Below, piece by piece: positions 33,491-45,324 of a DNA stretch of 64,000 bases. The notes beneath the pieces are model-generated. The model had not been told where the DNA came from. It saw nothing but the letters and a program-made list of their open reading frames with translations, and ran no database searches. Location: NCBI RefSeq assembly GCF_022605725.1, contig NC_065567.1, positions 31,599,127-31,663,126 on the forward strand, written 5' to 3'. Source of the stretch: Anthonomus grandis grandis (Eukaryota; Arthropoda; Insecta; Coleoptera; Curculionidae). Position 1 is the first letter of the stretch. Every line of letters starts with the position of its first letter. Both the position numbers and the translations under genes were made by a program.

Positions 33491-36479
33491 ATAATTTATT
33501 TAGGGAAATACGTATGCCTTATTCCCCTTCGCATTTTTTTTTTGTTGGGTTACGTGTAAGAAAAAATATCGTATTTCGGTTATAAATTGCCTTAATTTGT
33601 AATGATTTAACAAGTTTTTATTACACGATTTAAATTTATTTGTTACTATATAGATGAATATTTGAAAAAATAACTTTTGCCGGCAATTAAAGAAACTGTA
33701 AAATGTGGACTTCGTGACCATTTAAATTATGCTGTTTTTTGAATTATAAAAACTGGATGGAAATTTTAAAACTATTACAATTCATTAAGCATAAATATGT
33801 AAATGACAGATTGCTCAATTTTTCATAGAAAAATCAGTTAAAGAATGTTTCAGAAGTAAATAAGTGTTGGAAGAATTTCGGAAAATTCAAAAGTCGATTT
33901 TTGACTTTTTATAAAGAATATATCAGAGATTATTGGAACTTTAGCAATAAACTTTAGAAATATACACACCAGAATAAAAAAAAATCAATATGAAAGTAAA
34001 TATTGCGTTCTTTGAACTTATGCATAACAATATTTATTTTCCAAGAAACTCCAGGAAAAAAAAAACAGTTTCGAACATACCAATAAAACGTGAGTATTAA
34101 TGTGTATATCGTTACCCTTTAAGTTATGCATATATTTTTATAAAAAACCTAGGGAAACATCTATTCTATTTTTATATCCACCAAATTTAAACATATTTTT
34201 CAATCAAAATATAGCTGAAAAAGTTTATTGGCATTTTTATCAAAAATTTTAGCAGTTAGCTAAACGCTTTTTTAAAATTTAAATTTTTCTTCAATTTTCA
34301 AAGGCATTCTAGGAGAAAAATTATACTTTGGGAATTTTTTTTTCCCACAAAATATATCTTATTTTTTAAAAATTTTATTATAGATTTTTCATTGAATAAA
34401 ATTTTGAAACTTTCGAAAATTAAAGTGAATATCGTGACTCTTCAAGTTATGCATACATACTAAATGGAAATTTTAAAATCAGTGCCATTCTTCCAGCATA
34501 AATACAATACATTTCTTATAGAAAAGTTAGCGAAAAGAAATTTCAAAAACAAATGAGTATTGGAAATTCCGAAAAATTCAAAAGTTAGAGAATGTATAGG
34601 AGAATATCGAAACTTTAGCAAAAATGTATATAAATAATAAAATGAAAATCGTGACCTTTTAGGATTTGCATAAAAACGTCCGTTTTCACAGGGATTAAAT
34701 AAAAAATTATTTTTCAAAAATTTAAATATCAGATTAAAAACGACTATTTTATTTTTGAATTAATTAAATTTAAACGCAGTTTTTGAAAAAATAAATATAG
34801 TAGGGATCATTGGAATTTTTTGACTTTTTACTAAAAATTTTTTTCAACCAAAACTGGGTTCATTTATTCAGGATAAATATAAAAAAGACAAATTTCTAAA
34901 TTTTCCATAGAAAAGTTAGCGATAAGAAAGTCCAGAAGCAAATATGTATGAATTGGAAATTTCAAATAATTCAAAACTTGGCACGCTACTATTTATAGAG
35001 AGTGTATTAGAAATTATTAGTGCGAATTTAAGTAGGATATTTCAGAATTTTTCAAACAGGAATTTGAAAAAAAAATTAACTTATTAATTACCTTTTAAGT
35101 TATGCATAATAATATTTGTTTTCCAAGAAATTCCAGGAAAAAAATATATTTTTGGAAATATCATTGATTAAAAAAAAAAGGATTTTATTATTAATTTTAC
35201 AATTGTTTTTTTCATGAATAAAATTTTTAAATTCAGCAAAACTGAATTAACTGTTAAAAAAATATATTATAGGTATTAAGTGTATATTGTATTCCTTTAA
35301 GTTATTCATAATTTTTATAACGACCTCTAAGAAACACCTGTTTTATATTTGATCTAATCAAATTTGAATAAATTATTTGAGATTATTGGCATTTCTTGGC
35401 ATTTGACTAAAAATATCGGCAGGTTGTTAAAAAATTTTTTCGACCATTAAAATTAAATGGAAATTTAAAACTAGTGCTATTTATTTAGGATAAATATAAA
35501 AAAAAGTGAGATTTATCAATTTTTCATAAAAAAATAAGCGAAAGGAAATTCCAAAAGCAAACGTAGTTGATTTTTGACTTTATATCGAGAATGTATTAGA
35601 GTGTATCGGAATTTAAGCACTCAACTTCAGAATTATACAAATCAGAATTGTAAAAAAATAATGTTAAAGTGGATACTGTAACCATTTAAGTTATGCAATA
35701 TTTATTTTCCAGAGAATTCCAGGATTTTTTTTAAGATAAATTGTCTTATGGGGAATATAATGTGCTCTTAACAAATATCTTATTCTGTAAAAATCCATTA
35801 TCGATTTTTTCTTAAATAAAAATTGTCCATAGACTGACAAATTGTTAGAAGCAATTGTTGGTGAGCCTTTAAGTTATGCACCCTTTTTCATAAAAATCAA
35901 CAAATTTGAATACACTTTTTAAATAAACTTACTGGCATTTTTGGATTTTTTTTTGATTCTTAAAACTAGATGAAAATCTTAAAACCAGTGCCATTTATGC
36001 CATTTTCACAAAAAATATGTTATTTTTGAAAAGTTTGAATATCTATTTTTTCTTGAATAAAATTTTTAAATTGTCCCAAACCAAAAGTATTAAAAAAAAT
36101 CGTAAATACTAAAGTGTATACCGTGACCCTTTAGGTTATGCATCTATTTTCATAAAAATCTTAGGAAAACACCAAAATAAAATTAAACCTTTTAGGCAAT
36201 TTTCAATTATCCCTAAATAAGTTTAAATTGGTTTGATGAAAAAAGTTGAGTATGTTAATCCAAAAATCGCTTTTCAGAAAGGCTAGAAAAAATTATTATT
36301 AACATGTAAATCGTGGCTCTTTAAGTTATGCGTAACCACTCTTAAATAGTAATTAAAACCAATAATTTACTAGACATTGCATAGTCTCAAGAAGGGTTAC
36401 TAATAAAACATAAATTACTAAAGTTATTTATTTATATGGAGTACTCAAGAAATAAAATTATGTTCAGCTGGTGCAAAAT

Positions 36480-37080
36480 ATGATTAAAAATGTTCTCTGG
36501 CCATATCGCAGTCAGAGGCAAGAGTGCTCTCGAATTAATTCGAGTCCCCCGCCATGGACCGCTTGACGCTAATTCCACGCTCCGTGATTTAGAAGTCAGT
36601 TCTAAAAACGTTCTAATTAAGCTTCTGTCGCAAAACGTCGCCGAAAGACCGATTGATCGTCTTTTTCATGACGATTTTAATTTTTACCAGATTAAGGCCT
36701 GCCTGAAGATGACTTTTGTGTTCCTTTTTATCCCTCAAAAAAAAAATAAATAGCCACATCAAGAATAATAACAATTCTCGTTTCGATTATCCCGTTACGT
36801 AGCCCTTAATTTAAACGGGGTCTTAATCCTGGTCATAAATATTTTGCACAAAGTGAAAAATTAATTTTCAACCCTTACTCACTTTAATTACCCGCATAAT
36901 AAATATGAAAAATTGAAAAGCAACCTTGTTAAGGTCATAGAATTAGCATAATCGCATAATTAAAACACCAATGAAGGTTCTTAGATGCAGGGCCCGTCAA
37001 AAGCAGGTGCCTTTTTTAACGGTAATTACTTTTAAGGGTCTCTTCGCCCGTCTTCACTGTTTCGGGTAACTTCTCTTGTT
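36480..37080. other. Unique-sequence island inside array A
   Basis: Balanced block with CTCTCGAATTAATTCGAG (a perfect palindrome around AATT at about 36527-36544), CCGCCATGGACCG and CCGAAAGACCGATTGATCG. An 87-codon open frame (36490-36753) spans it but resembles nothing and has a poly-lysine end from an A run. A second balanced stretch lies at 36950-37080. Possibly conserved noncoding DNA. Confidence 0.35.
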
Positions 37081-37659
37081 TTTTTTTATTTTTTTATTTT
37101 ACGTGAGTTTGTAATGTATCTCTTTTGTGTACTTAAAAACTTGGGACCCAAGGATTTTATTTTGTGCTACTTTTCTTAACAATTCACTTTTTTTTATTAC
37201 ATATGAGTAGAAGTTAATCAGAAAAATGGCATAACACACTAAAACCATTTATTTTTATAGGACTCATTTAGGCATATCTAATGAGTTATTCATGCCAGAA
37301 AGAAATACGTATTAAGGTGAATAAAGTGGCTATTTAAGTTATGCATAATGATAATTAATAAAATCTTGATTTATTTCTATTTGATTACCATAATTGGCTG
37401 ATTAACTGACCTAACTCAGAAAGTGTTGTAACCAAAAAAGACAATAAATGAAGTCTTTTTTTATAGAACAAGCAGGAAAATATTATTTTCAAAAGAAGGT
37501 TATTATTGCAAAATTTTAAGGCAAAAAATCTTTTTTTTGTCGAAAAACTGAAGGTACGTGTCATTTTTTAGCATATGTAGATTATTAAAAAAATAGAATA
37601 TTAAAGCAAATGTCGTAACCATTTAAGTTATGCATAACGACAATTATTAAAATCATGTT

Positions 37660-38100
37660 TTTTTGTATTTGATTACCTTAACAGTCTAGACATATTGCAC
37701 TGTTTCTCGCACAATGCCTAAATGTGGGTTCCAGGGCCACTATTAATTAGCCTTTATTAGGGCACGCAAAGAAAACGCAGCTTTTTATTGGTAACCCCAG
37801 CTTTAGTATTAAAAGACAAATCAATGTCACAATTGACAACTAATTCAATCTATAACATCAATTTAAAAAAAATTCAGTAATACCCTAATAGTTATTTTAT
37901 AATTATGAAATTTAAGGTTATGAGAGAAAATAATGTAAAATTTAGCACTTAATACTACTTATTGAATTGTACATCTGATAATACCTCGCATATACGTATA
38001 TACTCAGTTCCCAATCCCAAATCAAATCAATGATGGTGGCTATATAAACAACTTTGCTAAATTGAATTTAAAATCTGTGACCATTTCTACATATTAACTA
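37660..38100. other. AT-rich intergenic DNA
   Basis: Mixed A/T-rich sequence, no gene or repeat identified. Confidence 0.4.
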
Positions 38101-38480
38101 CAAAAAAAATCTATAAACTACAGCGAGCCGATAAATCAGTACCTGAAGAAACCAAGCCAAAAAGGGGGTACCTGCAATTCTAAGTCTCTCCGACTGGCAG
38201 CTATACGTTTGTGCAAAAAGAGGCAGCAACAAGTTAGGAGGCCTCCAGAATGTCTAGCAGGTAGTGAAAGGCAATCGGTATTAAGTGTAGCCGATTGGAA
38301 GGAATGCAGGTTCCGGAGGTGATGATCCAAGTGACTTGATGTGGTAACACGTGGAGTAGCAAGTGAGGTGAAAGCAGTAACAATAAAAAGTGCAGCAAAA
38401 GCAGAAGCACAGGATAAGCAGAAGGTACAGGAAGGCCTAAAAATGGGGACCACACATGAGGTTCGGCATGGCTGTCAGTT
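38100..38480. other. Purine-rich unique block of unknown nature
   Basis: G/A-rich on the plus strand (GGAAGGAATGCAGGTTCCGG, AGGATAAGCAGAAGGTACAGG), unlike its surroundings. Two overlapping minus-strand open frames (105 and 114 codons) give Ser/Leu/His-rich translations typical of reading through purine-rich DNA antisense. It could be an exon of a noncoding RNA or a low-copy repeat; I cannot decide. Confidence 0.25.
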
Positions 38481-38619
38481 TTATGGCATTTTTGTGTGGG
38501 TAAGTTAAATTTTATAAAATTGTTTCTGGAAAGTTGGATGCATTGATGTTCTTTTGAATTAAACCGAAAAACGTGCAAATAAGAAATTAATTAAATGAAA
38601 AAAATAGGAAAATAACTTA

Positions 38620-39190
38620 GGAATGTCACATATGCTAACTTACCGAAGATGGAATGTGGCCTTTTCTGGGGTTTATTTAACACAAAAAAAAACAAGGAGC
38701 CCTATAAACTCTTGTTACATTCCAGTAGGCAAAATTGATTTTGTTTTTTTTTTTTTTTTTAATTTAAATTTAGTGATTTTCTCCCACAAAAAAAAAGTGC
38801 GTAAAGGCGTAACGGAAAGCATTTTACTTTCCCCTTCTGGGGCAAAATCCAGCATAATAACGTTTTACGTCCATTGACTTACTCCGCGGTATGCAGATAA
38901 ACCGATGATGAGTCGAGACGCGAGCAAAAGCAGGCAGCAAATGGCATCGGGATGATTGATCGGCAATGGAACTAATTGGATGATCGATGACTTTAGTTCA
39001 TCAAGTGCCCCCGGACCGCTCTCACTCAAGCTCCGAACGTTCTCTCTTCAAAATTAGGGCGACATGTATCTCGTCCTCGACCGACCGAAATAACTAACCA
39101 AGTGATGACAATGACGTGCCGTAAACAAAATGCCCCGTGATAAATGATTCGTCAAACTCGTAAGGGGTAGTCACTCTTTATTTTCTGTAC
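38620..39190. other. Unique-sequence island
   Basis: The balanced block is mainly 38860-39180 (for example GATGATGAGTCGAGACGCGAG, CTCGTCCTCGACCGACCGAAA). A T run and AT-rich DNA precede it. The 84-codon open frame at 38623 is low-complexity and not credible. Candidate conserved noncoding DNA. Confidence 0.3.
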
Positions 39191-40100
39191 TTAATAATTT
39201 TTATCAGAAAAATTGGGTTTTTGGGTCCAACCATATTGCAGAAAAAAATACCAATGAACTGGCCTCCTTCTATCTTATTAAATCCTTAATCGTAAGGCAT
39301 TTTTCTCAAAACAAGCAAATTTTGTTTGTTAATAATCAGAGATATAGAATTTTAAATATAAAAATGCATAACTTAAAAAAATACGATAAAATTTGTTTAT
39401 ATAATACAGCTCGTTACAAGTAAAAATTTTACGATAAAAGAGAATAATTTAAACAAGGTATCCATAGAAGTCTTTATCTTTATTTTCTTTTATATTTCTT
39501 TCAAAACATTTGTTATTTTTCCTTAATTTAAAGAAAACTATTTTTATTAATTAATATCAGGCATTTAAAGTTAATTTTTACTAAAGTTAAACTCATTGAC
39601 GGTTTTTTTTGTGGTGTTTGAACCCCTGTTTTATTTTTTCTGGAAATGCTTTAAAAATATTTTTTATTCCAGGTTTTGGAGTAATTTTCTAATGCGTTTA
39701 AAGTAATTTTTATACGACTCAAATATTTGATAAATATATCATTTTATTTCGAACTATATAAGCTCTATGTCTAATTTCTAATGTAAATATGTATATCTTG
39801 CAAGTGTTCAGAGCAATTTTTTTCTGGATCAATTTTTTAGTTTCACTCAATTTTTGAACACTTCATTACAAACATTCCGAATTTAGAGTAGGTAAGTTTT
39901 TTTTTACTCTCACGAGATGTGTGTAGCTTTTTTTGCTAAATAAAGCTTATTATTATTATTAAATGCTGAGGGTCTCCTTGCCATTTTCAAGAAATTCCTT
40001 ATTAAAATGTACCTAGTCAAACTCGACATAATTAGTTAAGAAACACGCTTTGATCCGCTCTTGTTATACATAAAACGTACAAAAACCAAAACATAAACGC
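39190..40100. other. AT-rich intergenic DNA with one reversed box copy
   Basis: A/T-rich. It contains ATGCATAACTTAAAAAAATACG at about 39364, the first box copy in array-B orientation, and one TTATTCCAGGTTTTGGAGTAA unit like the 18-kb repeat near 39665. No gene. Confidence 0.45.
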
Positions 40101-40340
40101 ATCTAAATATTATCCCGATAAGACGGGGTTTCCGGTAAAAAGGCGAAGTCTCCTGGCGGGTTAAGCCCCGCTGATCCCGTCTAAGAGGGATGAACGTGAT
40201 CCCATTATGCTCCTTTAGAAAGCCGATCCCCTAGGAAGGCGACACCAGGCGCGATACCCCCAGTTTTAACGACTCTTCTACACGGATATTAAGATTCTTT
40301 GTCATCAAAGCCTATCGACTCCTGACATGTGTTATCTTTT
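40100..40340. other. Unique-sequence island
   Basis: GC-balanced block with GGTTAAGCCCCGCTGATCCC and GGAAGGCGACACCAGGCGCG. No open frame or RNA gene recognised. Confidence 0.25.
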
Positions 40341-40489
40341 AAGGTTCTTCGATTTTATAAAAATATTTTCGAAATAAACCATATTAAAAAAAAAATTACT
40401 TTTTTATTCAATAGAGACTTTACTGCAACTTTTTTATAGTGATTGCAGGATATCTTACTTACTTTTAAAGAGAGCCTCGTGATTATAAA

Positions 40490-40740
40490 GTCGTTGTTCA
40501 AAAAAACTCCTAATTGAACAATGGTAAAAGAACTTTGTACAATTTAATAACTTACACTCAAGTAGCTATAGCACCTGGTATTCTTCAGAGGTCGATTTTC
40601 GACCCCTTGATGTTTCTTATTTATATTTCGCTATATTATTACATATTATGTTTTGCTGATGACAAGCAAAACTCCAAAGAAATGGAGTGATGCATTAATG
40701 AAGATCTTAAAACTTTTCTGAGGATCTTATTTTTAAAAAA
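40490..40740 (+). pseudogene. LINE reverse transcriptase fragment
   Basis: The open text from about 40557 reads VAIAPGILQRSIFDPLMFLIYI, matching the conserved GVPQGSILGPLLFLIYIND block. It is followed by LCFADDKQNSKEME with the catalytic FADD at about 40650-40661. The remaining RT and both ends are missing. CR1/jockey-like. It abuts the left, truncated end of the long-repeat mariner that starts near 40775. Confidence 0.8.
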
Positions 40741-41171
40741 ATTGTTTTAGAAGAATAATTTAAATAAAACTATAAATAATTCGAAATTATTATTTATCAA
40801 CAGTATTAAAAACTATTGACTTTAGAAACATACTTTTAGTTACGAAGTTTTATATTTTTTGTGCTCTACAAAACTTTTTTTATGACATTTTTATTTACGT
40901 GTCCTCAAAAGCTATTTATTGATCCAATAAACCCAGTTATGGGCTAACCATAACCGCGATTTTTAAAGATTAGATTTTCTAATTAAAATCGCAAAAATCC
41001 CATAAATTTTAATATTTTCCCTATTTTCAAAAAATGAATTTTAATAGAAAACTAGGTGGTAAAAAATTTTTCAAAAAAAAGCGAATATACCGGCATTTTG
41101 GTGGGTTTAGATAACTTGCAAAAATAGGCACAAAAAACAGTTAAAAATACCTTCCTTGAAAAACTTTACAT

Positions 41172-41419
41172 GATAACATTCTATGAAGGGGTTTTCCCGC
41201 CGTTTTTGCGGTTAATAATTTTCATTTCTTTTATTCATTTAAACTGAATTTTAGGCAATAAGAATTCGACTAAAAATGTATCTTTAATCATGTAAAATTT
41301 TGTCTGTTTAGTTAATAAGGTAGGTTTTTTTGGTACTTTGGCAACGGCTATAAACTTCTTTTTTTTAAATACGGACCTGCATTTTTTATAGTATATTGTA
41401 CAGGCATTTTTCATTCACA
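41172..41419 (+). repeat. Direct repeat U, left copy, abutting the CACTG element
   Basis: This 248-bp segment recurs at 45079-45324 at roughly 90% identity by eye. Shared blocks include CTATGAAGGGGTTTTCCCGC, ATCTTTAATCATGTAAAATT and GGTACTTTGGCAACGGCTAT. The copy ends exactly where CACTGTAAAAAC begins. Confidence 0.9.
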
Positions 41420-42340
41420 CACTGTAAAAACGAGTTACGTGAATTTACAAGAAATATTATTGGTTATATGATGCCAGTAAAAATTGTGATGATTTTACTT
41501 TTACTTGTAATTTTATGCCATTCATGTAAAAATGGATTTACTGGTTATATTTAATTTTACGATGGTTGTTGTGTAAAATTCTTGAATTAATGTTGTGAAA
41601 ATTCGACAAAAAACCAGGAAATTTACAGCAGATATTGTAAGAATATCGTAAATTTATTGTAAAATTACAATTTTATAAGTTGTAATGTTTTACTGATTAA
41701 ATGCTTTTTTACTATAAATTTGCTGTAATTTATTTGTGAAAACAATGTAAATTTGTTTATAAAAAAAGAAGAAAATTTACTTTAGATGTCGTGAATTTGA
41801 TTTAAAAATACAACCCTGTACTTATAAAGTTTTACTGATTAAATATTTTTTTACTACAACTCTACTGTGAATTTTTCGTAAAATTGATGCCAGTTTACTA
41901 TAAAATTAAAGCAAACAAATAATTAGGCTTTAAGAAAATTTTGAATAAGTGATAGTAAGTAAGTATAGTAGTAAGCACCTTAAAGTAAGTTTAAGCATTT
42001 TAAACAAATTTTATAAAACGTCATTTGAAATAGGAACTTATGTATATTAAAATGTATAATAAATACAACTGTTGTTTATGAAACTTAAAATTTTTATTTC
42101 CCAGCAAAAGTAAAAAGAACAATTTTTAATATTAACCAAACTGATTATTATTAATTAACGTTTAAACATTATATTTAATTTTGTTAATTGTACTCTCATA
42201 CCTAACTTTTCAATAAATATACGAGTATGTGGGTACACTTATCCTAAACAAGGTTTATAAATATAAATACTCAAAAACCTTACCTTACAAAACAAAGAAA
42301 ACAAAACAGTTAAACAGCAAACAAATAAGATAACCTAAAC

Positions 42341-44020
42341 TTATCTACTGATATGTCATAGGATTTACGTGTAATATTTTCAACCCTATGTCAGAACCTG
42401 TTTTATTTAACCGATAGGATTAAAACTTGGAACAAGTGAAGTTTAAGTTAACAGACTTTAAAAAATCCCATTATTTTGCAAAAAAAATTGCGAGAAACCT
42501 ATTAAAAATACGTTTTTCTGATGAAAAAGTTTGCTCTTTCTGCACCTCGTAACCTTCATTACCTTTACACTTCAAAGCAGGTAGACAAATATCTAACAGT
42601 GACACAAAATAATTTCCTCAAAATCTCAAAAATATATTTTCAAAAATCAACAATAAACAAATAAAACCTTTCAAATAAATTGTTCAAAGTGACCTCCAAA
42701 TTGAGCCAAACAAAAGCCCAGACAGTTGTAGAAATTCTTCGTAATTCGAAAAACTTCGTAATTCTATTACGAAGTTCATCGATATTGTTGGCTCTGCCTT
42801 TCAATATCAAACACTTTCGATGATAGATAGCCCCAATAAAAGTTATCTAAAGGTGAAAGATCAGGGCTTCGCGCCGGCCATTTAGATGGCCCAAAACGTC
42901 CAATCCAGCGTCCTGGGAACGTGGCATTCAAAAACTCGGTAACAGTCGCTGCACTATGAGCGGGGGCTCCATCATGTTTAAAAATTATCCTGCCATTTTG
43001 AACAGCGTTTCCTAATGCGGGAATGACTTGCACCTGAAGTAATTCTAAATATTTTGCAGTATTCAGGCTACCCTCTATGAAAAATGGTCCAATTATTCGA
43101 TCTCCAAGAATTCCTGCCCACACGTTAAGTTTCTGTCTTGTTTGGGTATGCGTTTCCTGGATGACGTGAGAATTTTCTCGCGCCCATATTCGAGTATTTT
43201 GTTTGTTGACTATACCATTTGTACAGAAAGTACTTTCGTCTGAAAATAGTATTTTGTTAGTAATTGTGGGGTCGTTGTTAATTCGTTCCATCCACTATTT
43301 ACAAAACTGCATTCTAAGAAAATAATCATTAGGCAAGAGTTCTTGAACATTTCTAACTTTAAAAGATTTGTATTTTTCTTTTCTGATTGCCTTAGAGCAA
43401 CTACTCCTACCTTTTCCGGTAACTTCAGCAAACTGAGTAAGACTATTTGTTGGATTTCCTTCAACGGCCAAGCATACCTTCATTTTAAATTCTTCGTCTA
43501 CTACAGTTTCGGTTCTTCTTCGTTTTAAGTGAGAACTGGCGATGCATCCAATCGTAATAAATTTTTCATGAAACCGTTGTACAGTTGATCTAGACGGGAC
43601 GGGACGGTTAGGATAAGACACGGCAAAATTATCTACCACTTCTTGCGCCGACATTTCTCTAATGTAGTTTGAAACCATCTCAATACGTTCCTCCGTAGTG
43701 TAAATCGACATTTTAAAGAGTTTTTGAATAATTTCAGTGGAGCTATTTAAAAATTATTTTGTGTCACTGTCAGATATTTGTCTACCAGCTTTGAAGTGTA
43801 AAGGTAATGAAGGTTACGAGGTGCAGAAAAAGCAAATTTTTCATCAGAAAAACGTATTTTAAATAGGTTTCTCGCAAATTTTCTTGCAAAATAATAGAAT
43901 TTTTGAAAGTCTGCTAACTTAAACTTCACTTGTTCCAAGTGTCAATCCTATCGATTAAATAGAACAGGTTCTAACATGGAGTTGAAAATATTACACGTAA
44001 AACCCTATGACCCGAGATAA
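42341..44020 (-). mobile_element. DD41D mariner-like element with inverted arms of about 270 bp
   Basis: 42341-42615 and about 43750-44020 are inverted copies. Both arms start with TTATCT and include TTTACGTGTAATATTTTCAA, AGAACCTGTT.TATTTAA.CGATAGGATT, ACTTGGAACAAGTG and CACCTCGTAACCTTCATTACC. The true outer end may lie at the TACAGTGCA near 44026-44034 on the right. The transposase fills the interval between the arms. The total is about 1.7 kb. It is inserted in the CACTG element. Confidence 0.88.
42685..43711 (-). pseudogene. DD41D transposase, mostly intact, one amber stop
   Basis: The start MSIYTTEERIEMVSNYIREM opens an N-terminal helix-turn-helix domain (NRPVPSRSTVQRFHEKF as recognition part). 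A single in-frame TAG (43295-43297, in FCK*WMERI) separates it from the catalytic domain in the same frame. The core then shows NKILFSDESTF (first D), NVWAGILGDRIIGPFF, IFKHDGAPAHSA (second D), FPGRWIGRFGP and SPDLSPLDNFYWG (third D), 42 residues after the second (DD41D). Near 42780 the frame changes twice before a C-terminus ending GGHFEQFI at about 42685, the usual tail for the family. All three aspartates are present. The lesions are few compared with the other mariners here. Confidence 0.92.
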
Positions 44021-45078
44021 AAAAATGCACTGTATAATAGTCCTACAAGAGAATTTAAACATTTATAAAAAAAACTTCTCTATGGTATATTCACCTAAGT
44101 AATTAAAGTGAGATCAAAATTCTGAGAGAATGAAATTTATCTTGAATTAAATAAAAACTAAAAAAGAAACTCTATGATATACATTTTAATATAAATGTAT
44201 ACAAGTACAGTATGCATAATATGTGCCTATGATGAATATAGTCAAAGAACTAAAGTTTTTGGTACAATTTTAGGGTTTTCAGGTTTTCAGGCAGTTTCCG
44301 AGATTACAGCCAAATGTTTTATTAACGCAATTACTTTTTTTTTTGACGAAGTAGTCTTTCGCGATTTGGTTCCCATGTCCGGATGATCACTGAGGATGTA
44401 TCTATCGTTGAATTAGTTCAAAGCTAGTGCTAATTGGTGTAGGGAATTTTACACCAAAAATATAGTAGAGAGAAAAACACAACTCGAAAGCTTCAGTGAA
44501 CGTTGAATATCCTACATTATTATAAAACTCTTTATCTACATTTGTACATAATTAAATAACAATATTTACTTACCCAGCAAAACAAAAATACAATATATTA
44601 CATTCACGTAATCACCACCATCAACAGCCACCGAATTTCACCTTTTGATGTAATAAACAGTGAACACCTACTAAATCCCCTGCGAAAAAACCTCTGAACC
44701 TCTTATTGTTGCAACCTGTCGATTGGCTCGAATTCCGCGTTTGTATGGGACGGCATCACGGCACCACATCTTTTTTCGCGTCTTTTGATTACTATTCGTT
44801 GGTATATTTACAACAAATCTGTCGTAAAATTACAAATTTTCGTAGTTTGGTTGTATTTTTACGATATTATCGTAGTTTTTGCGTAATTTTATTATTATAG
44901 TAGGTAAAGTTTACGTAAAATTACATATCTTATGGTATTTAGATCCGAATTTTACATAATTCAGAAAAATTAAAAGCCATTTATGTACGTAAATAAGGAA
45001 ATTTACGTAGCATGGCCAGTAATAAAGAAGTAAATTTACAGGAACATTGTCCTATTTTTCCAGGAAGTTTTTACAGTG

Positions 45079-45324
45079 CATAACGTTCTATGAAGGGGTT
45101 TTCCCGCCGTTTTTGCGGTTAATAATTTTCATTTTTTTATCCAATTAAACTGAATTTTAGGTAATAAGAATTCGACTAAATATGTATCTTTAATCATGTA
45201 AAATTTTGTCTGTTTAGTAAATAAGGTAGGTTTTTTTGGTACTTTGGCAACGGCTATCAACTTCTTATTTTTAAGTACGGACCTGCATTTTTATAACATA
45301 TTTTACAGGCATCTTTTATTCCCT
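45079..45324 (+). repeat. Direct repeat U, right copy, abutting the CACTG element
   Basis: This 246-bp copy of 41172-41419 begins immediately after CAGTG. After it, sequence continues with CTTTAAAAAATGTATC, which matches the opposite arm of the host mariner. The right copy is therefore the one in continuity with the original sequence downstream, and the left copy with the sequence upstream. Confidence 0.9.

Larger units (their letters stand above)
31600..37660 (+). repeat. Array A: conserved box in plus orientation among diverged AT-rich spacers
   Basis: About 20 copies by eye of a short box whose best form is CGTGACC followed by CTTTAAGTTATGCATA. Copies are near 31631, 31715, 31813, 31906, 32620, 32712, 32774, 32876, 33015, 33709, 34006, 34108, 34428, 34650, 35088, 35285, 35675, 35860, 36121, 36309, 37325 and 37611. 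In the first part (to 32900) the box is followed by TTTAGCCAGTAATTGAAGAA, giving a unit of about 95 bp. Later spacers are longer and unlike each other. The box is much better conserved than the spacers. This suggests a very old satellite with selection or conversion acting on the box. Confidence 0.75.
41420..45078. mobile_element. CACTG-ended element, 3.66 kb, with a nested mariner
   Basis: It starts with CACTGTAAAAAC (41420-41431) and ends with the exact inverse, GTTTTTACAGTG (45067-45078). The inverted match stops after 12 bp. Both subterminal regions are crowded with short words such as TGTAAATTTAC, GTAAAATTAC and TTTTACTG; an internal direct repeat of about 100 bp occurs at 41671 and 41820. 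There is no transposase of its own, so it is non-autonomous, carrying only the inserted DD41D mariner. CACTG ends plus subterminal repeats resemble CMC/CACTA- or Chapaev-type elements, but the family is not established. No short target duplication is seen; instead a direct repeat of about 247 bp flanks it. Confidence 0.75.

Noticed and set aside
36490..36753. 87-codon open frame in a balanced island
   Set aside because: No recognisable domain. It ends in poly-Lys from an A run and has no splice or start context. More likely conserved noncoding DNA or chance.
31600..37660. Box array as a CRISPR array
   Set aside because: Spacers vary from about 60 to 400 bp or more, the box is degenerate and the DNA is eukaryotic.
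38136..38578. Two overlapping minus-strand frames of 105 and 114 codons
   Set aside because: They arise from antisense reading of a purine-rich tract. The Ser/Leu/His-rich translations match nothing.
43747..43938. 63-codon minus open frame at the end of the nested mariner
   Set aside because: It lies entirely in the inverted terminal arm and has a mirror counterpart at 42420-42615; not a gene.
41421..45078. The direct repeats around the CACTG element as retroviral-type LTRs
   Set aside because: The repeats do not start with TG or end with CA, there is no primer-binding site, polypurine tract, gag or pol, and the inner element has its own inverted ends.
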